Of a stretch of 64,000 nucleotides of DNA, positions 54,740-63,320 are shown piece by piece (position 1 is the stretch's first letter; every line of letters starts with the position of its first letter). Under the pieces are notes generated by a model. It saw nothing but the letters and a program-made list of their open reading frames with translations. It was not told the DNA's origin and did not search any database. Made by a program: the position numbers and the translations under genes. Origin of the DNA: Candidatus Zixiibacteriota bacterium. Its GTDB lineage: Bacteria > Zixibacteria > MSB-5A5 > GN15 > FEB-12. The stretch covers positions 62,001 through 126,000 of the forward strand of contig JAOUBJ010000002.1 of NCBI GenBank assembly GCA_029860345.1, read 5' to 3'.

Positions 54740-55743
54740 CAAACTCCAAGTTTAAGATAAGGCACCGCGCTAACAGCCATTTCCGAGGCTCCTTCGTTCT
54801 GAAAACGATAGTAGCCGGCGGCAGCGATCATGGCGCCGTTGTCGGTGCATAGTGGAAGGGTTGGGTAGAACAGCCGACACCCAATTGCATCCAGGCGTTC
54901 GGCCAGTATCGTTCGCAGACGACTGTTAGCGGCAACACCGCCGGAGACGGTCACGTCGGCCAGTTGCAGTTCCTTGGCCGCCCGCACAGTCTTTTCCACC
55001 AGCACCATCACGGCGGCTTCCTGAAAAGATGCCGCAATGTCGGCCAATTGCTGCTGGATTTGGTCGGGTGACAGCTTTTTGAGATACAGCGCGACCGCCG
55101 TCTTCAGTCCTGAGTATGAGAACTGATAGCCCGGTTCTTTGAGCATGGGGCGTGGGAAGCGAAAGAATTCGGGATCGCCGTCGGCAGCCAATCGGTCCAG
55201 CCTGGCCCCGCCGGGATAACCCAGCCCCAGCAGTTTGGCCACTTTATCGAAGGCTTCCCCGGCCGCATCATCCTTGGTGGCGCCCAGGATTTTATAGGAC
55301 CCAAACCCATTGACTTCAACCAACATGGTGTGGCCGCCGGATACGATCAAAGTCAGGTGATGGCTTTGCAGGTCGTGATGTTCAAGCAGGTTGGCCGCAA
55401 TGTGGCCTTCGATGTGATGCACGGCCACAAACGGGAGTGAAGCGGCAAAGGCCAGCCCTTTGGCAAAAGTCAGTCCGACCAAAAGAGGACCGATCAATCC
55501 GGGTCCCATAGTAGCGGCGATTAAATCGATCTGCTCCAGCTCGACCCCAGACTCGCTGAGAGCCTGTCGATAGACACCCACGATCTTGCGCAAATGAGCC
55601 CGACCGGCGATCTCGGGCACGACACCGCCGAATTTACTATGGTCGGTTTGAGAAAGAATGACATTCGACAGGATCTCACGGCCACTGCGCACCACCGCCA
55701 CCGAAGTTTCATCACACGATGTTTCAATGCCGAGTGTGAGCAT
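54739..55743 (-). CDS. tsaD: tRNA N6-threonylcarbamoyladenosine transferase TsaD
   Basis: A 334-residue ASKHA-fold protein that transfers threonylcarbamoyl to A37 of ANN-decoding tRNAs. Seen: LGIETSCDETSVAVV, HHIEGHIAANLL (metal-binding His pair), VSGGHTMLV, KLLGLGYPGGARLDRLA, FSYSGLKTAV and VSGGVAANSRLR. ATG 55743 is preferred to GTG 55749. The gene overlaps its lipoprotein neighbour and lies against the YbbR gene. Confidence 0.95.
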   Translation of the reverse strand: MLTLGIETSCDETSVAVVRSGREILSNVILSQTDHSKFGGVVPEIAGRAHLRKIVGVYRQALSESGVELEQIDLIAATMGPGLIGPLLVGLTFAKGLAFAASLPFVAVHHIEGHIAANLLEHHDLQSHHLTLIVSGGHTMLVEVNGFGSYKILGATKDDAAGEAFDKVAKLLGLGYPGGARLDRLAADGDPEFFRFPRPMLKEPGYQFSYSGLKTAVALYLKKLSPDQIQQQLADIAASFQEAAVMVLVEKTVRAAKELQLADVTVSGGVAANSRLRTILAERLDAIGCRLFYPTLPLCTDNGAMIAAAGYYRFQNEGASEMAVSAVPYLKLGV

Positions 55744-55745
55744 GA

Positions 55746-56663
55746 TCACAGTCCACTGATTGTGACTGAGTCGACCGAGACAGATTTGACGCGAAAGGTC
55801 GAGGGACAGTCCACCCTCACCGCCACGCGACCGGATGAATCCACAGAAGCATAATCGGCTGAGGCAATGAGCGTGGAACCATCAAGTGAGTCGATTGCCT
55901 CGGGTGGTCCGGTTAGAACCACATCGAGCTGACTCGGTTGACTTGTGGCCCGGCTGTCCGAGGGCAGGTTGTACAAGACTACCGGGACCGCCTTGAAAAC
56001 TCTGGTGCGCACCGGCACGACCTCCACCGAGAGGGTCACAGAATCAGGGTCCAGGGTGATACCATAGCCGGCCGGCAGAGCCAGCGGTACGGTAATATCC
56101 AGGCTGTTGCGCAGCCCGGTCATTCTTTTATGCTCGGTAAAGACAGTGCTGAATCCGCCCAGCAGCGAACGCGGCCCGACCACCGTTACCTGGTCCGGTT
56201 CCGGTCTTGAGATCGAAGCTACCGCGAATCCATCATCGGCCACTGCGACCAGATCGGTCTGTACCTTGAGGTTTACCTCCGATGTGCGGTCGACGTATAA
56301 CTCCAAACTGCTGGGCGTTATGACTTCATCCAGAGAGATCAGGTTGCTCCCTCCGATCAATGTTGTGTTGGCCGGAGTGAGGGTTAGTTGGTGTCTTCCG
56401 GCGGGGAACTGTAGCGCGTTTATGCGCACACCATCCTCGCGCCAGCGGGTGCGACCCAACCGCTTTCCGCTGGCCGACACGACTATCGTCAGGCTATCGG
56501 CCGGATACCTGACCAGGGCCAAATCCTCCCCGAGGTTGATGATGTTCAACGGCAGACGTACCTGATAAGTATATACCTTCTCCGTCGCCACGTGAAACCA
56601 AAGCAGCACACCGAGAAGAAGCGCCACGATTTTTAGCGCCAGATTGTCGAACAACGATTTCAC
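55746..56663 (-). CDS. YbbR-domain protein (CdaR-like)
   Basis: A 305-residue membrane-anchored protein: one N-terminal helix (LKIVALLLGVLLWFHV, about 9-24), then YbbR repeats with motifs such as VRLPLNIINLGEDLALVRYP, PDQVTVVGPRSLL, and LDVVLTGPPEAIDSL. YbbR proteins regulate c-di-AMP cyclases in Firmicutes; no cyclase gene is next to it here. GTG 56663 is chosen because GGAGA lies right upstream. Confidence 0.8.
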   Translation of the reverse strand: MKSLFDNLALKIVALLLGVLLWFHVATEKVYTYQVRLPLNIINLGEDLALVRYPADSLTIVVSASGKRLGRTRWREDGVRINALQFPAGRHQLTLTPANTTLIGGSNLISLDEVITPSSLELYVDRTSEVNLKVQTDLVAVADDGFAVASISRPEPDQVTVVGPRSLLGGFSTVFTEHKRMTGLRNSLDITVPLALPAGYGITLDPDSVTLSVEVVPVRTRVFKAVPVVLYNLPSDSRATSQPSQLDVVLTGPPEAIDSLDGSTLIASADYASVDSSGRVAVRVDCPSTFRVKSVSVDSVTISGL

Positions 56664-57332
56664 AGCTCTCCAATTATTCTTCTCAGCCGGGTGATAAATC
56701 ACTTTTTCGCGCTTCGCGCATTTGCAACCTCACCCTGAGCGGAGTCGAAGGGTGCACGGTCAAGCCGTGTTCTCATATCAACCGACGAGGCGCATCTATT
56801 CTAATCAATCGATCCCAGGCAAACAACTATTAAAGTCGAGTCTCTTTGTCATTCCCGCACCCTTTTGTCATCCCCGCGCTCTTCTGTCATCCCCGCGCTC
56901 TTCTGTCATCCCCGCGCTCTTCTGTCATCCCCGCGCTCTTCTGTCATCCCCGCGCTCTTTTGTCATTCCCGCGCGCTTCTGTCATTCCCGCACGCTTCTG
57001 TCATTCCCGCGCGCTTCTGTCATTCCCGCACCTTTTTGTCATTCCCGCACCTTTTTGTCATTCCCGCACCTTTTTGTCATTCCCGCGCAGGCGGGAATCC
57101 ATCTTCTCTTCGGGTGGCCGTCTCAAACCTTGTTTGGGACGGGAATCAGCATACCACGCACGGATCTGTGTCGGGCGGGGTCGCCCGACACCACAAGTAG
57201 GTTGAAACCCTCTTAGCGGTTCCGACATCGGTCAATGGCAGAACCAGAATCGGTCCTGCCCTACGAAGAAAGCTGGTCTGTCACCCCGAGCGCAGTCGAG
57301 GGGCGCCAACAGCCAACAATCCTCCCCATCAC
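56664..57332. repeat. Repeat-rich intergenic region
   Basis: Holds GTGATAAATCAC near 56692, a CCTGAGCGGAGTCGAAGGGTG element (56732), a CACGGTCAAGCCGTG hairpin (about 56756), the 19-bp tandem array listed separately, a GTGTCGGGCGGGGTCGCCCG element near 57168 and CACCCCGAGCGCAGTCGAGG near 57281. No gene. Confidence 0.7.
56847..57094. repeat. 19-bp tandem repeat array, 13 units
   Basis: Units start every 19 bases from 56847 to 57075 with the form TGTCATTCCCGCGCGCTTC. Five central units read CATCCCCGCGCTCTT; later units vary (CACCTTTTT). The last runs into CATTCCCGCGCAGGCGGGAA, a hairpin found elsewhere (near 62204), so the array seems to have grown from one half of that element. Repeats have no spacers, so it is not CRISPR. 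Confidence 0.9.
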
Positions 57333-58814
57333 TCAGTCGACCCGCGATGGGTTGTTCCACCAAAAACGACTCAGCCCCTGATCACTGCCGACCCACAGAT
57401 AGTCGCCGTCCAGCACCAAATCGTAAAGATAATCGGAAGGCAGCCCGTCCTGGGTGGTGAATGTCCGCTTGTTTTGTCGTTTGTCTCGATAGTAAACCAG
57501 GGTCAGGCCATCGTCGGAGGCCGCGGCGACTATCCTGTCATTGATAGCCAGCGCCACTACCGAGGTACGGATGCGATCGGATATCAACAGCAGTTGGACT
57601 TCGCCGGTGCCGCCGTCGGCCCAAACCACGCCATCGGGGCCTGCGAAGACCAACTGGTCCTCCCAGGCCTTGATGGCAAAGACATCACCGGTCAAGGCGT
57701 GATCCGGATCGATAAACTGGTGCAGTTTTCCGTTTGAGAGTTGCAGGCGAAAAGCGCCTTCTTCAGTTCCAATCCACAGCAGAGAGTCCACGCGCTCGAA
57801 GCAATACACGGCCATTCGATTAAAGCGACCGGGGAATAAGAATTGCGCCGAGTCACCGTCTGAGGTTATCATGGCCAGACCCTCCTGGGTCCCGACGTAG
57901 AGAGAGTCGTTCACCAGTTGCAGGCTGAGAACGTTGTCGTGGGGCAGACCGTTGTGTGATGATAGTGTGCGCGTAACACGTTCCATCGATCTGTCATACA
58001 AAAGCACCCCTTCTACGGACCCGATGAAAATGGTCTGCTCGTTGACGGCCAGACAGTTCACGTCTACTATCGGATAATCGTTGAAGAACTCCGGTTCCAG
58101 ATACTCGAAAACATTTTCCTGCGGATCATAGATCGAGATGCCCGAACGTCCGGCCGTCTGGGCTTCTCCGGCCACCCATATCTCGCCGCCATGCGAGTAG
58201 ACATCGATGACGTTGTTCTGGATGAGTCCGAAAGGCATCGGTTCCATCATCCATGAATTGTCCGAGGCGCGGGCGGCGCCGTAACCCCAGGTGCCGAACC
58301 ACAGATTGCCGTCATCATCATCAAGAACATCGGTGATCGCAAAGCGCCTACCCTCGGGGTCCTGCAAAGTATTGTCGCTCAGAAAATGAAAATCCGGCGG
58401 TGTGTAGATCACAGGCGGTACCTCCACATGCCTGCCGGAGGTGTTGACCTGAGGCAGCTCGGAAAGCGTATACCAACGATCGAAGAGCGAATCATACTCG
58501 TAGATTCCCGTGGCCGTCTCGGCATACAGCCGAGTATCGAACTGGTCCACCACGACGCGCACAACCTGCTCGCTGCCGAGCCCTTCGCCGCCGGTCAGCG
58601 GCATTTCCCAGTGGTTCTCCATCTTGTTGTATCGGGTGATACCTTCGGTGGTAGCGAAGTAGACATACCTCATGGAACTGCTGATCGAGTTGACATAGCT
58701 GAAATCGGCGAAAGTGATAACCTGATCTTTGAGAATATCCGCCTGCGACGAAGATGCCAAAACAAACAGAGCCGTAAACCAAATGGCAGAGTTTCTGAGC
58801 CGACTATGCATCAT
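57333..58814 (-). CDS. Secreted propeller (two-component-regulator-propeller-like) protein
   Basis: A 493-residue protein with a signal peptide (about 1-25, SSSQA). It contains repeated blades such as YVYFATTEGITRYNKMENHW, IFIGSVEGVLLYDRSMERV, LYVGTQEGLAMITSDG and LWVGSDQGLSRFWWN, the pattern of two-component-regulator propellers in FCB-group bacteria, but there is no kinase domain. It overlaps the amidohydrolase gene by four bases (ATGA). Confidence 0.8.
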   Translation of the reverse strand: MMHSRLRNSAIWFTALFVLASSSQADILKDQVITFADFSYVNSISSSMRYVYFATTEGITRYNKMENHWEMPLTGGEGLGSEQVVRVVVDQFDTRLYAETATGIYEYDSLFDRWYTLSELPQVNTSGRHVEVPPVIYTPPDFHFLSDNTLQDPEGRRFAITDVLDDDDGNLWFGTWGYGAARASDNSWMMEPMPFGLIQNNVIDVYSHGGEIWVAGEAQTAGRSGISIYDPQENVFEYLEPEFFNDYPIVDVNCLAVNEQTIFIGSVEGVLLYDRSMERVTRTLSSHNGLPHDNVLSLQLVNDSLYVGTQEGLAMITSDGDSAQFLFPGRFNRMAVYCFERVDSLLWIGTEEGAFRLQLSNGKLHQFIDPDHALTGDVFAIKAWEDQLVFAGPDGVVWADGGTGEVQLLLISDRIRTSVVALAINDRIVAAASDDGLTLVYYRDKRQNKRTFTTQDGLPSDYLYDLVLDGDYLWVGSDQGLSRFWWNNPSRVD

Positions 58815-60004
58815 TTGCGGTCGCTCGTCAGTGAGTCTATGACGGCGGCACACAAGAGGGCGGTGCCAAAGGTCAGCGCTTCTTCATCGACAATGAAGTG
58901 AGGGGAGTGCCACGGTTTGTCGGCGCCGATTTTCGGGTTGCGGCAGCCCAGCCGAAACATTGCGCCCGGCACCAGTTGTAAATAGCGAGCGAAATCTTCG
59001 CCGCCTAAGACCGGGGGAGTGGTGACCAATTTCCCACTGCCGAACAAGGCCGTAAAACTGCCCGACAGGATTTTGTTGGCCACCGGGTGGTTTTTGAATA
59101 CCGGGTAACCGTGCGTGATGTTCACTTCTACCTTTGCGCCGTGGGCGCGGCCAATCGACTGAGCGATTCGCTTTACCAGCTTGGGCAGTTCGCGCGCCGC
59201 TTGTTCCGATAAGGCCCGAGCGGTACCGTTCAATGTCACCCGGTCGGTGATCACGTTGCGTGCCACACCGCCTTCGATCCGACCGATGGTGATAGCCACC
59301 GGCGCGATTGGGTCGATCTTGCGCGATGCAATCGTCTGCAAAGCCTGGACAATCTCCGCGGCCACCACGACGGCGTCGACCGTCTCATGAGGTCGTGCTC
59401 CGTGTCCGCCGCGACCGTGAACGATCAAATCAAAATCGTTCACGGCAGCCATAGTAACGCCATCGCGCAGGCCGATCTTTCCGGTCGCCACGGTTGGGTC
59501 GACGTGCAGACCGAAGATCATGGAGACACTATCCAGGGCGCCGTTTTCAATCATTGGGGCTGCGCCGCCAGGCGGCATTTCCTCGGCCGGTTGGAAAATG
59601 AATCGAACCGTCCCCGGCAGATCATCTCGCATCTCTGACAACACGGCCGCCGCTCCCAACAGCGAGGCCATGTGCACGTCATGCCCGCATGCGTGCATGC
59701 AACCGTCGACCTTCGAGCCGAAACTCAAGCCGGTGCGTTCTGTTACCGGCAAGGCATCAATGTCGCTACGCAGCGCTATCGTGCGGCCCGGTCGCTTACC
59801 GCGAACCTCAGCTAACAGTCCGGTTTTCATTTTGAGAGGTAGAATCTTCAGACCCATGGAAGACACAGCCCGGCGAAGGTAGGCTGTTGTCTTGTGCTCG
59901 GCAAATGAGAGTTCAGGATGCTGATGGAAATGTCGTCGCCAGGCAATCTGTTTGCGGCGCCACTTCCGGGTCGCTTTAATGATGTTCGAGTGGATCGTTT
60001 GCAT
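58811..60004 (-). CDS. M20-family amidohydrolase
   Basis: A 397-residue metallo-amidohydrolase (IAA-amino acid/hippurate hydrolase type). Seen: RSDIDALPVTERTG, MHACGHDVHMASLLGAA (Cys-Gly-His-Asp metal motif), IFQPAEEMPPGGAAPMIENG and the late TPPVLGGEDFARYLQ. It deacylates N-acyl amino acids; exact substrate unknown. First of a coupled pair with the propeller gene. Confidence 0.9.
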   Translation of the reverse strand: MQTIHSNIIKATRKWRRKQIAWRRHFHQHPELSFAEHKTTAYLRRAVSSMGLKILPLKMKTGLLAEVRGKRPGRTIALRSDIDALPVTERTGLSFGSKVDGCMHACGHDVHMASLLGAAAVLSEMRDDLPGTVRFIFQPAEEMPPGGAAPMIENGALDSVSMIFGLHVDPTVATGKIGLRDGVTMAAVNDFDLIVHGRGGHGARPHETVDAVVVAAEIVQALQTIASRKIDPIAPVAITIGRIEGGVARNVITDRVTLNGTARALSEQAARELPKLVKRIAQSIGRAHGAKVEVNITHGYPVFKNHPVANKILSGSFTALFGSGKLVTTPPVLGGEDFARYLQLVPGAMFRLGCRNPKIGADKPWHSPHFIVDEEALTFGTALLCAAVIDSLTSDRK

Positions 60005-60025
60005 GTTACCTCGGTTGGTCTGACA

Positions 60026-60736
60026 TCAAATAACTTCGGATGGCGTGGCCTGGCTTTTTCTCTCGGATCGACGTTTGTATTTATGGGTTAGCAGGTGGGC
60101 TAGTCGTAGCGGTTCGGGCTGGCGAAATCCGCGCAGACAACGTTTTGTCAGATCAACTGCGCCGGGCAGGTCGCACAGATGCCCCGGGGAGATGAAAATC
60201 GGCTTGACCTTATCTTTGCTGCGGTAGGCCATGCCTACTTCATCGGAGTTCAACATGATTGGCTGGGCCGAACCTTTAGTCGGCGCCACTTCGCGATGAT
60301 GACCGGCCAGTGATTTGCGGCAACAACCGATAGCCGGCATGTCAAAAACGACGCCAAGAGAACTGGCCAATCCGCAACGGAGTGGATGAGCGATGCCGTG
60401 ACCATGAACCATGAGCAAGTCCGGGGTGGCCACAACTTTCGAGAGGGCTTGAGCAATCACCGGCCCCTCGCGAAAGTACAATAGACCCGGTTCGTAGCTC
60501 CATCCGGCCGGCCCGTGTGAGAAGACGCATTCAATCTCCTCGAGGTCGGGAAAACTCATCACAGCCGCGCAGCAGTAGAGCGTCTCGCCACCTGCGCCGT
60601 AGGCTGTCTCGACGGCAACGATCAGGCGTGGTTCTGGACTTATGGGCAGAAGTTTGACTTGCTGCGCCACACTCTCCTGATACTGGTATGCTTCCGCTTT
60701 TGACTTCGGCCACTCTCGAACATGTATAGGCTGCAC
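60026..60736 (-). CDS. nfi: Endonuclease V homologue with altered catalytic residues
   Basis: A 236-residue protein. The conserved scaffold is clear: YEPGLLYFREGPVI with the catalytic Glu (E90), HGHGIAHPLRCGLASSLGV and ISPGHLCDL with H186. But the first metal Asp (in GVDVAY-type motifs) is Glu43 in AVETAYG. The second (in VDGHGIAHPR) is His111, and the Arg is Leu. In other family members these residues (D43, E89, D110, H214 in Thermotoga) bind the metal. Activity on deaminated DNA may be altered or lost. GTG 60736 is chosen; a TTG at 60784 is less likely. Confidence 0.8.
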   Translation of the reverse strand: MQPIHVREWPKSKAEAYQYQESVAQQVKLLPISPEPRLIVAVETAYGAGGETLYCCAAVMSFPDLEEIECVFSHGPAGWSYEPGLLYFREGPVIAQALSKVVATPDLLMVHGHGIAHPLRCGLASSLGVVFDMPAIGCCRKSLAGHHREVAPTKGSAQPIMLNSDEVGMAYRSKDKVKPIFISPGHLCDLPGAVDLTKRCLRGFRQPEPLRLAHLLTHKYKRRSERKSQATPSEVI

Positions 60737-60901
60737 AGTAGAATCATCCCTCCAGATAACCGGGCCTGTGGTAGTTCCAATCAATGTCGGACAACAGTTA
60801 AGCTACATTATAGAGGTACGGCCAAGTCCATACAAGTTTTTTATCGATTCACGTTTCGGCAAAGCCGGACAGTTTGTCTTGGCTCCGGATGTACCATGAC
60901 G

Positions 60902-61774
60902 TCACTGGATGCTCAGCCGGTAGTAACCGCGCTCTTCGTACTCCGGTGCCAGTTGTTCAATCGCGGCCAAATCTATCCAGGGTTTGTGTCGGTCGTCGGT
61001 GAGTAGCGGAATGTGAAAGTCGCACGCTTCCTCGCAGCCACAGCCGACGACATAGCGGATATCGCCTGAGTCGTTTTCCACTTTCAACATCACTACATAA
61101 ACACGCCCTTTTCGGCCCGTCTTATTCTGAGTGATGAGCAAGTCGCCCGGCATCAAGTCCTCGGGTTTGATGGCTGTGCAGTTGGCGGCAAGACTTCGGT
61201 AGTCCGACTGATCAATGCACAACATCATGAACTTGAAGAACTCGCGTGCACTTGGCTGACGTCGTTCTCCCGGTTCAAAAAACGGTTCCATACGGTTATT
61301 GAAGAGCAGATCACCGCCCAGGAAGTCCTGGTAGCGCAAAGTGTCGCCCGCCTTAGGCAGGATTCTAAACTCCGATTCACGATGATGGAGAAACAGCCAC
61401 TCACCCAGGATGCGCAACGGAATCGACTTGTCGTTGAAACGGTCACCTCTCCAGGGCAGATGGATAGGCCGTGAGATTTCATCGCGCTCATACAACTTGC
61501 GACCTTTCCAATGACCGACCGGACGCCACCGGTGCCACAGCGGGAAGTTCGATACCCAGTTCTGAAACGCAGTTTGCTCGGATGAATCTGGCCGATGAAA
61601 CCCGTCCGGCCATACAAACTCTGTCTCGAAAGTGAAGACCGAGTCGGTCATGGTGACGAACGGATAATGATCATGATACCACCTTACGATCTCCGGCAGA
61701 GCGGTGGAATCCTGAGCTGCCACCGAGCCGCCGCTCATCAGAAGAATCAGTAGACAAACTACGGTTCTCGTCAT
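60902..61774 (-). CDS. Secreted DUF4846-like protein
   Basis: A 290-residue protein with a signal peptide (about 1-20, GGSVAAQ). It contains FQNWVSNFPL, ILGEWLFLHHRES, FGSR-like segments replaced by YQDFLGGDLLFN and LMPGDLLITQN, consistent with DUF4846, a common secreted family in Bacteroidetes-type genomes. Function unknown. Its ATG overlaps the stop of the upstream AhpD-like gene (ATGA). Confidence 0.6.
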   Translation of the reverse strand: MTRTVVCLLILLMSGGSVAAQDSTALPEIVRWYHDHYPFVTMTDSVFTFETEFVWPDGFHRPDSSEQTAFQNWVSNFPLWHRWRPVGHWKGRKLYERDEISRPIHLPWRGDRFNDKSIPLRILGEWLFLHHRESEFRILPKAGDTLRYQDFLGGDLLFNNRMEPFFEPGERRQPSAREFFKFMMLCIDQSDYRSLAANCTAIKPEDLMPGDLLITQNKTGRKGRVYVVMLKVENDSGDIRYVVGCGCEEACDFHIPLLTDDRHKPWIDLAAIEQLAPEYEERGYYRLSIQ

Positions 61775-62124
61775 GAATCACTCTCCGTTTTCATCTCTTG
61801 CCACAACTCACTCGCCCGGCGGACATGAGGGATGGTGATGGACCCACCGACAACCATGCCGACGCTCATAACTTCATCGAATTCCTGATCCGTGACGTTC
61901 ATACTTTTCGCCTGTATGGTGTGGTAGCTGATGCAGTCATCGCAACGAAGGACCAGCGAGGCGACCAGTCCGAGTAGCTCTTTGGTTTTTGTGTCCAGTG
62001 CGCCGTCGCGGTAAACTGCTGAGTCGATCCCGAAGAACCGCTTGATATTGATATTGTCTCGCGACAGTACGATTTCATTAAGTCTTTCTCGCTCTTTCTT
62101 GAACAGTTCTACCGATTTGGCCAT
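61771..62124 (-). CDS. AhpD-like carboxymuconolactone decarboxylase family protein
   Basis: A 117-residue protein with RCDDCISYHTIQAKSMNV, the CxxC...H motif of AhpD-like disulfide reductases, and a second VGGSITIPHVRRA helix. It may reduce peroxiredoxin or act as a peroxidase. ATG 62124 has GGGAG upstream; longer in-frame extensions fall in repeat DNA. Confidence 0.85.
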   Translation of the reverse strand: MAKSVELFKKERERLNEIVLSRDNINIKRFFGIDSAVYRDGALDTKTKELLGLVASLVLRCDDCISYHTIQAKSMNVTDQEFDEVMSVGMVVGGSITIPHVRRASELWQEMKTESDS

Positions 62125-62683
62125 GTTTTTCTCCCGGTTTTTTGGCGAATATAGCCGTGTCGGGAAACCAGGGCAACACAAAACAGGCTCGGGTCGACCG
62201 AGGTCATTCCCGCGCAGGCGGGAATCCACTCTTGGCACGTGCTGTAAGGCGACTCGCCTGACAGCCCATGCGCGAAAACCCCGCGTGGCGTCTGGGTGTC
62301 GGGTGGAGTCCCTCAACACCACCCACAGTAGAGCGGGTCCGTCTTCGCCTGCGCGCCACCGTCGTTGGGTGGCCGCCGCAAGCCTTGAGGCTGTGTCGCA
62401 GTAGCAGGTTCCTCCTGTTCCTGCGTTTGCCGAAGGCGAGCGTGTGAACCGGGGGTTTCAAAGGCTGCTCCTACACCACGCCTTAGTAAGAGTCGCAGGG
62501 TCACAACCACGCCTAAGGCGTGGTCAGGACCCTGCGAAACCACAGTATGATGCAGCCTGCGGGCTCTGCCCGTGCCACCCAATCAAGTCGGCAGAAGACT
62601 GGCCAAAGGTATTGACATTTGCCGGCGGATGGCTGCATACTGTACCCAATTGGTAGATTATCACTCAAATCGAAGGAGACCCG
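62125..62683. repeat. Repeat-rich intergenic region before the second DinB gene
   Basis: Contains CATTCCCGCGCAGGCGGGAA (about 62204-62223), GTAAGGCGACTCGCCTGACAG (about 62244), GTGTCGGGTGGAGTCCCTCA (about 62296), GTAGAGCGGGTCCGTCTTCG (about 62330) and CCACGCCTAAGGCGTGG (about 62508). No gene. Confidence 0.7.
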
Positions 62684-63166
62684 ATGAACCAGAAAGTAGC
62701 TCTCTTTGCCAAACAGTACCAAATCAACCGCTGGTTGATCTCGTCAGCCTTGAAAGACCTTTCGCAGGAAGCCATCGAGAGTCGAATCGAGGATAAAGGT
62801 AATTCCATGAAGTGGTTGGTCGGACACCTGGCTTCCTCGCGTTTTGTAGTCCTCAGCCATATTGGAATCGAACAGGAGCGACCGTTCGGCGATCTGTTTG
62901 CGCGCGGCGCCGAGGTGAAAGATGCCGCTGACTATCCGTCGTATGCCGAGATTCTCAAAGTCTGGGAGGAAGTTGCGGATAAGGTCGAGGCGCGGTTTGA
63001 AGAGTTGACCGACGATGATCTGGGTGCGCCGATGGATGCTCAGTATCCCATTAGCGACGGCACGGCTTTGAGCGGTATTGCTTTTTTGGCCTTACACGAG
63101 ACCTATCACGCCGGACAACTGGCCTATATCAGACGCCTGAACGGCGGCGACCAAATCACCGGGTGA
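62684..63166 (+). CDS. DinB-family protein (second copy)
   Basis: A 160-residue DinB/YfiT-like four-helix protein. The metal-site region appears in WLVGHLASSRF and LALHETYHAGQLAYIRR. It is only distantly like the copy at 23696-24199. ATG 62684 has GAAGGAG upstream. Function unknown. Confidence 0.8.
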   Translation: MNQKVALFAKQYQINRWLISSALKDLSQEAIESRIEDKGNSMKWLVGHLASSRFVVLSHIGIEQERPFGDLFARGAEVKDAADYPSYAEILKVWEEVADKVEARFEELTDDDLGAPMDAQYPISDGTALSGIAFLALHETYHAGQLAYIRRLNGGDQITG

Positions 63167-63217
63167 GGGGGCGCCAGCCCCGTTTGCGAGCATTCGCGGA
63201 AATTGTTTACAGACCCC

Positions 63218-63246
63218 TTGCCAATTAGCTGCTACTTCCTTATCAT
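63218..63246 (+). promoter_or_regulatory. Candidate promoter of the iorA gene
   Basis: -35 TTGCCA and -10 TATCAT are separated by 17 bp. Predicted start near 63253, which falls in the Rex-like site that follows. Confidence 0.45.
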
Positions 63247-63251
63247 CCACT

Positions 63252-63269
63252 TCGTGAAAAAGTTCACTT
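63252..63269. promoter_or_regulatory. Rex-like redox operator
   Basis: GTGAA and TTCAC (63254-63258, 63263-63267) are separated by four bases, the core of the Rex consensus TTGTGAA-N4-TTCACAA. A partly overlapping GTTCAC/GTGAAC palindrome lies at 63262-63277. Position just downstream of the -10 would allow repression when NADH is low, as for other Rex sites. Confidence 0.5.
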
Positions 63270-63320
63270 GCGTGAACCAGGGTTAGTTAGAGAAAGGCCT
63301 GAACAGATCAAGAGAAAGAT

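Noticed and set aside
56847-57094. Possible CRISPR array
   Set aside because: There are no unique spacers; units are directly adjacent and drift gradually.
56722-57216. Long open frames over the 19-bp array
   Set aside because: Translations are simple repeats of the 19-bp unit in three frames; no ribosome site.
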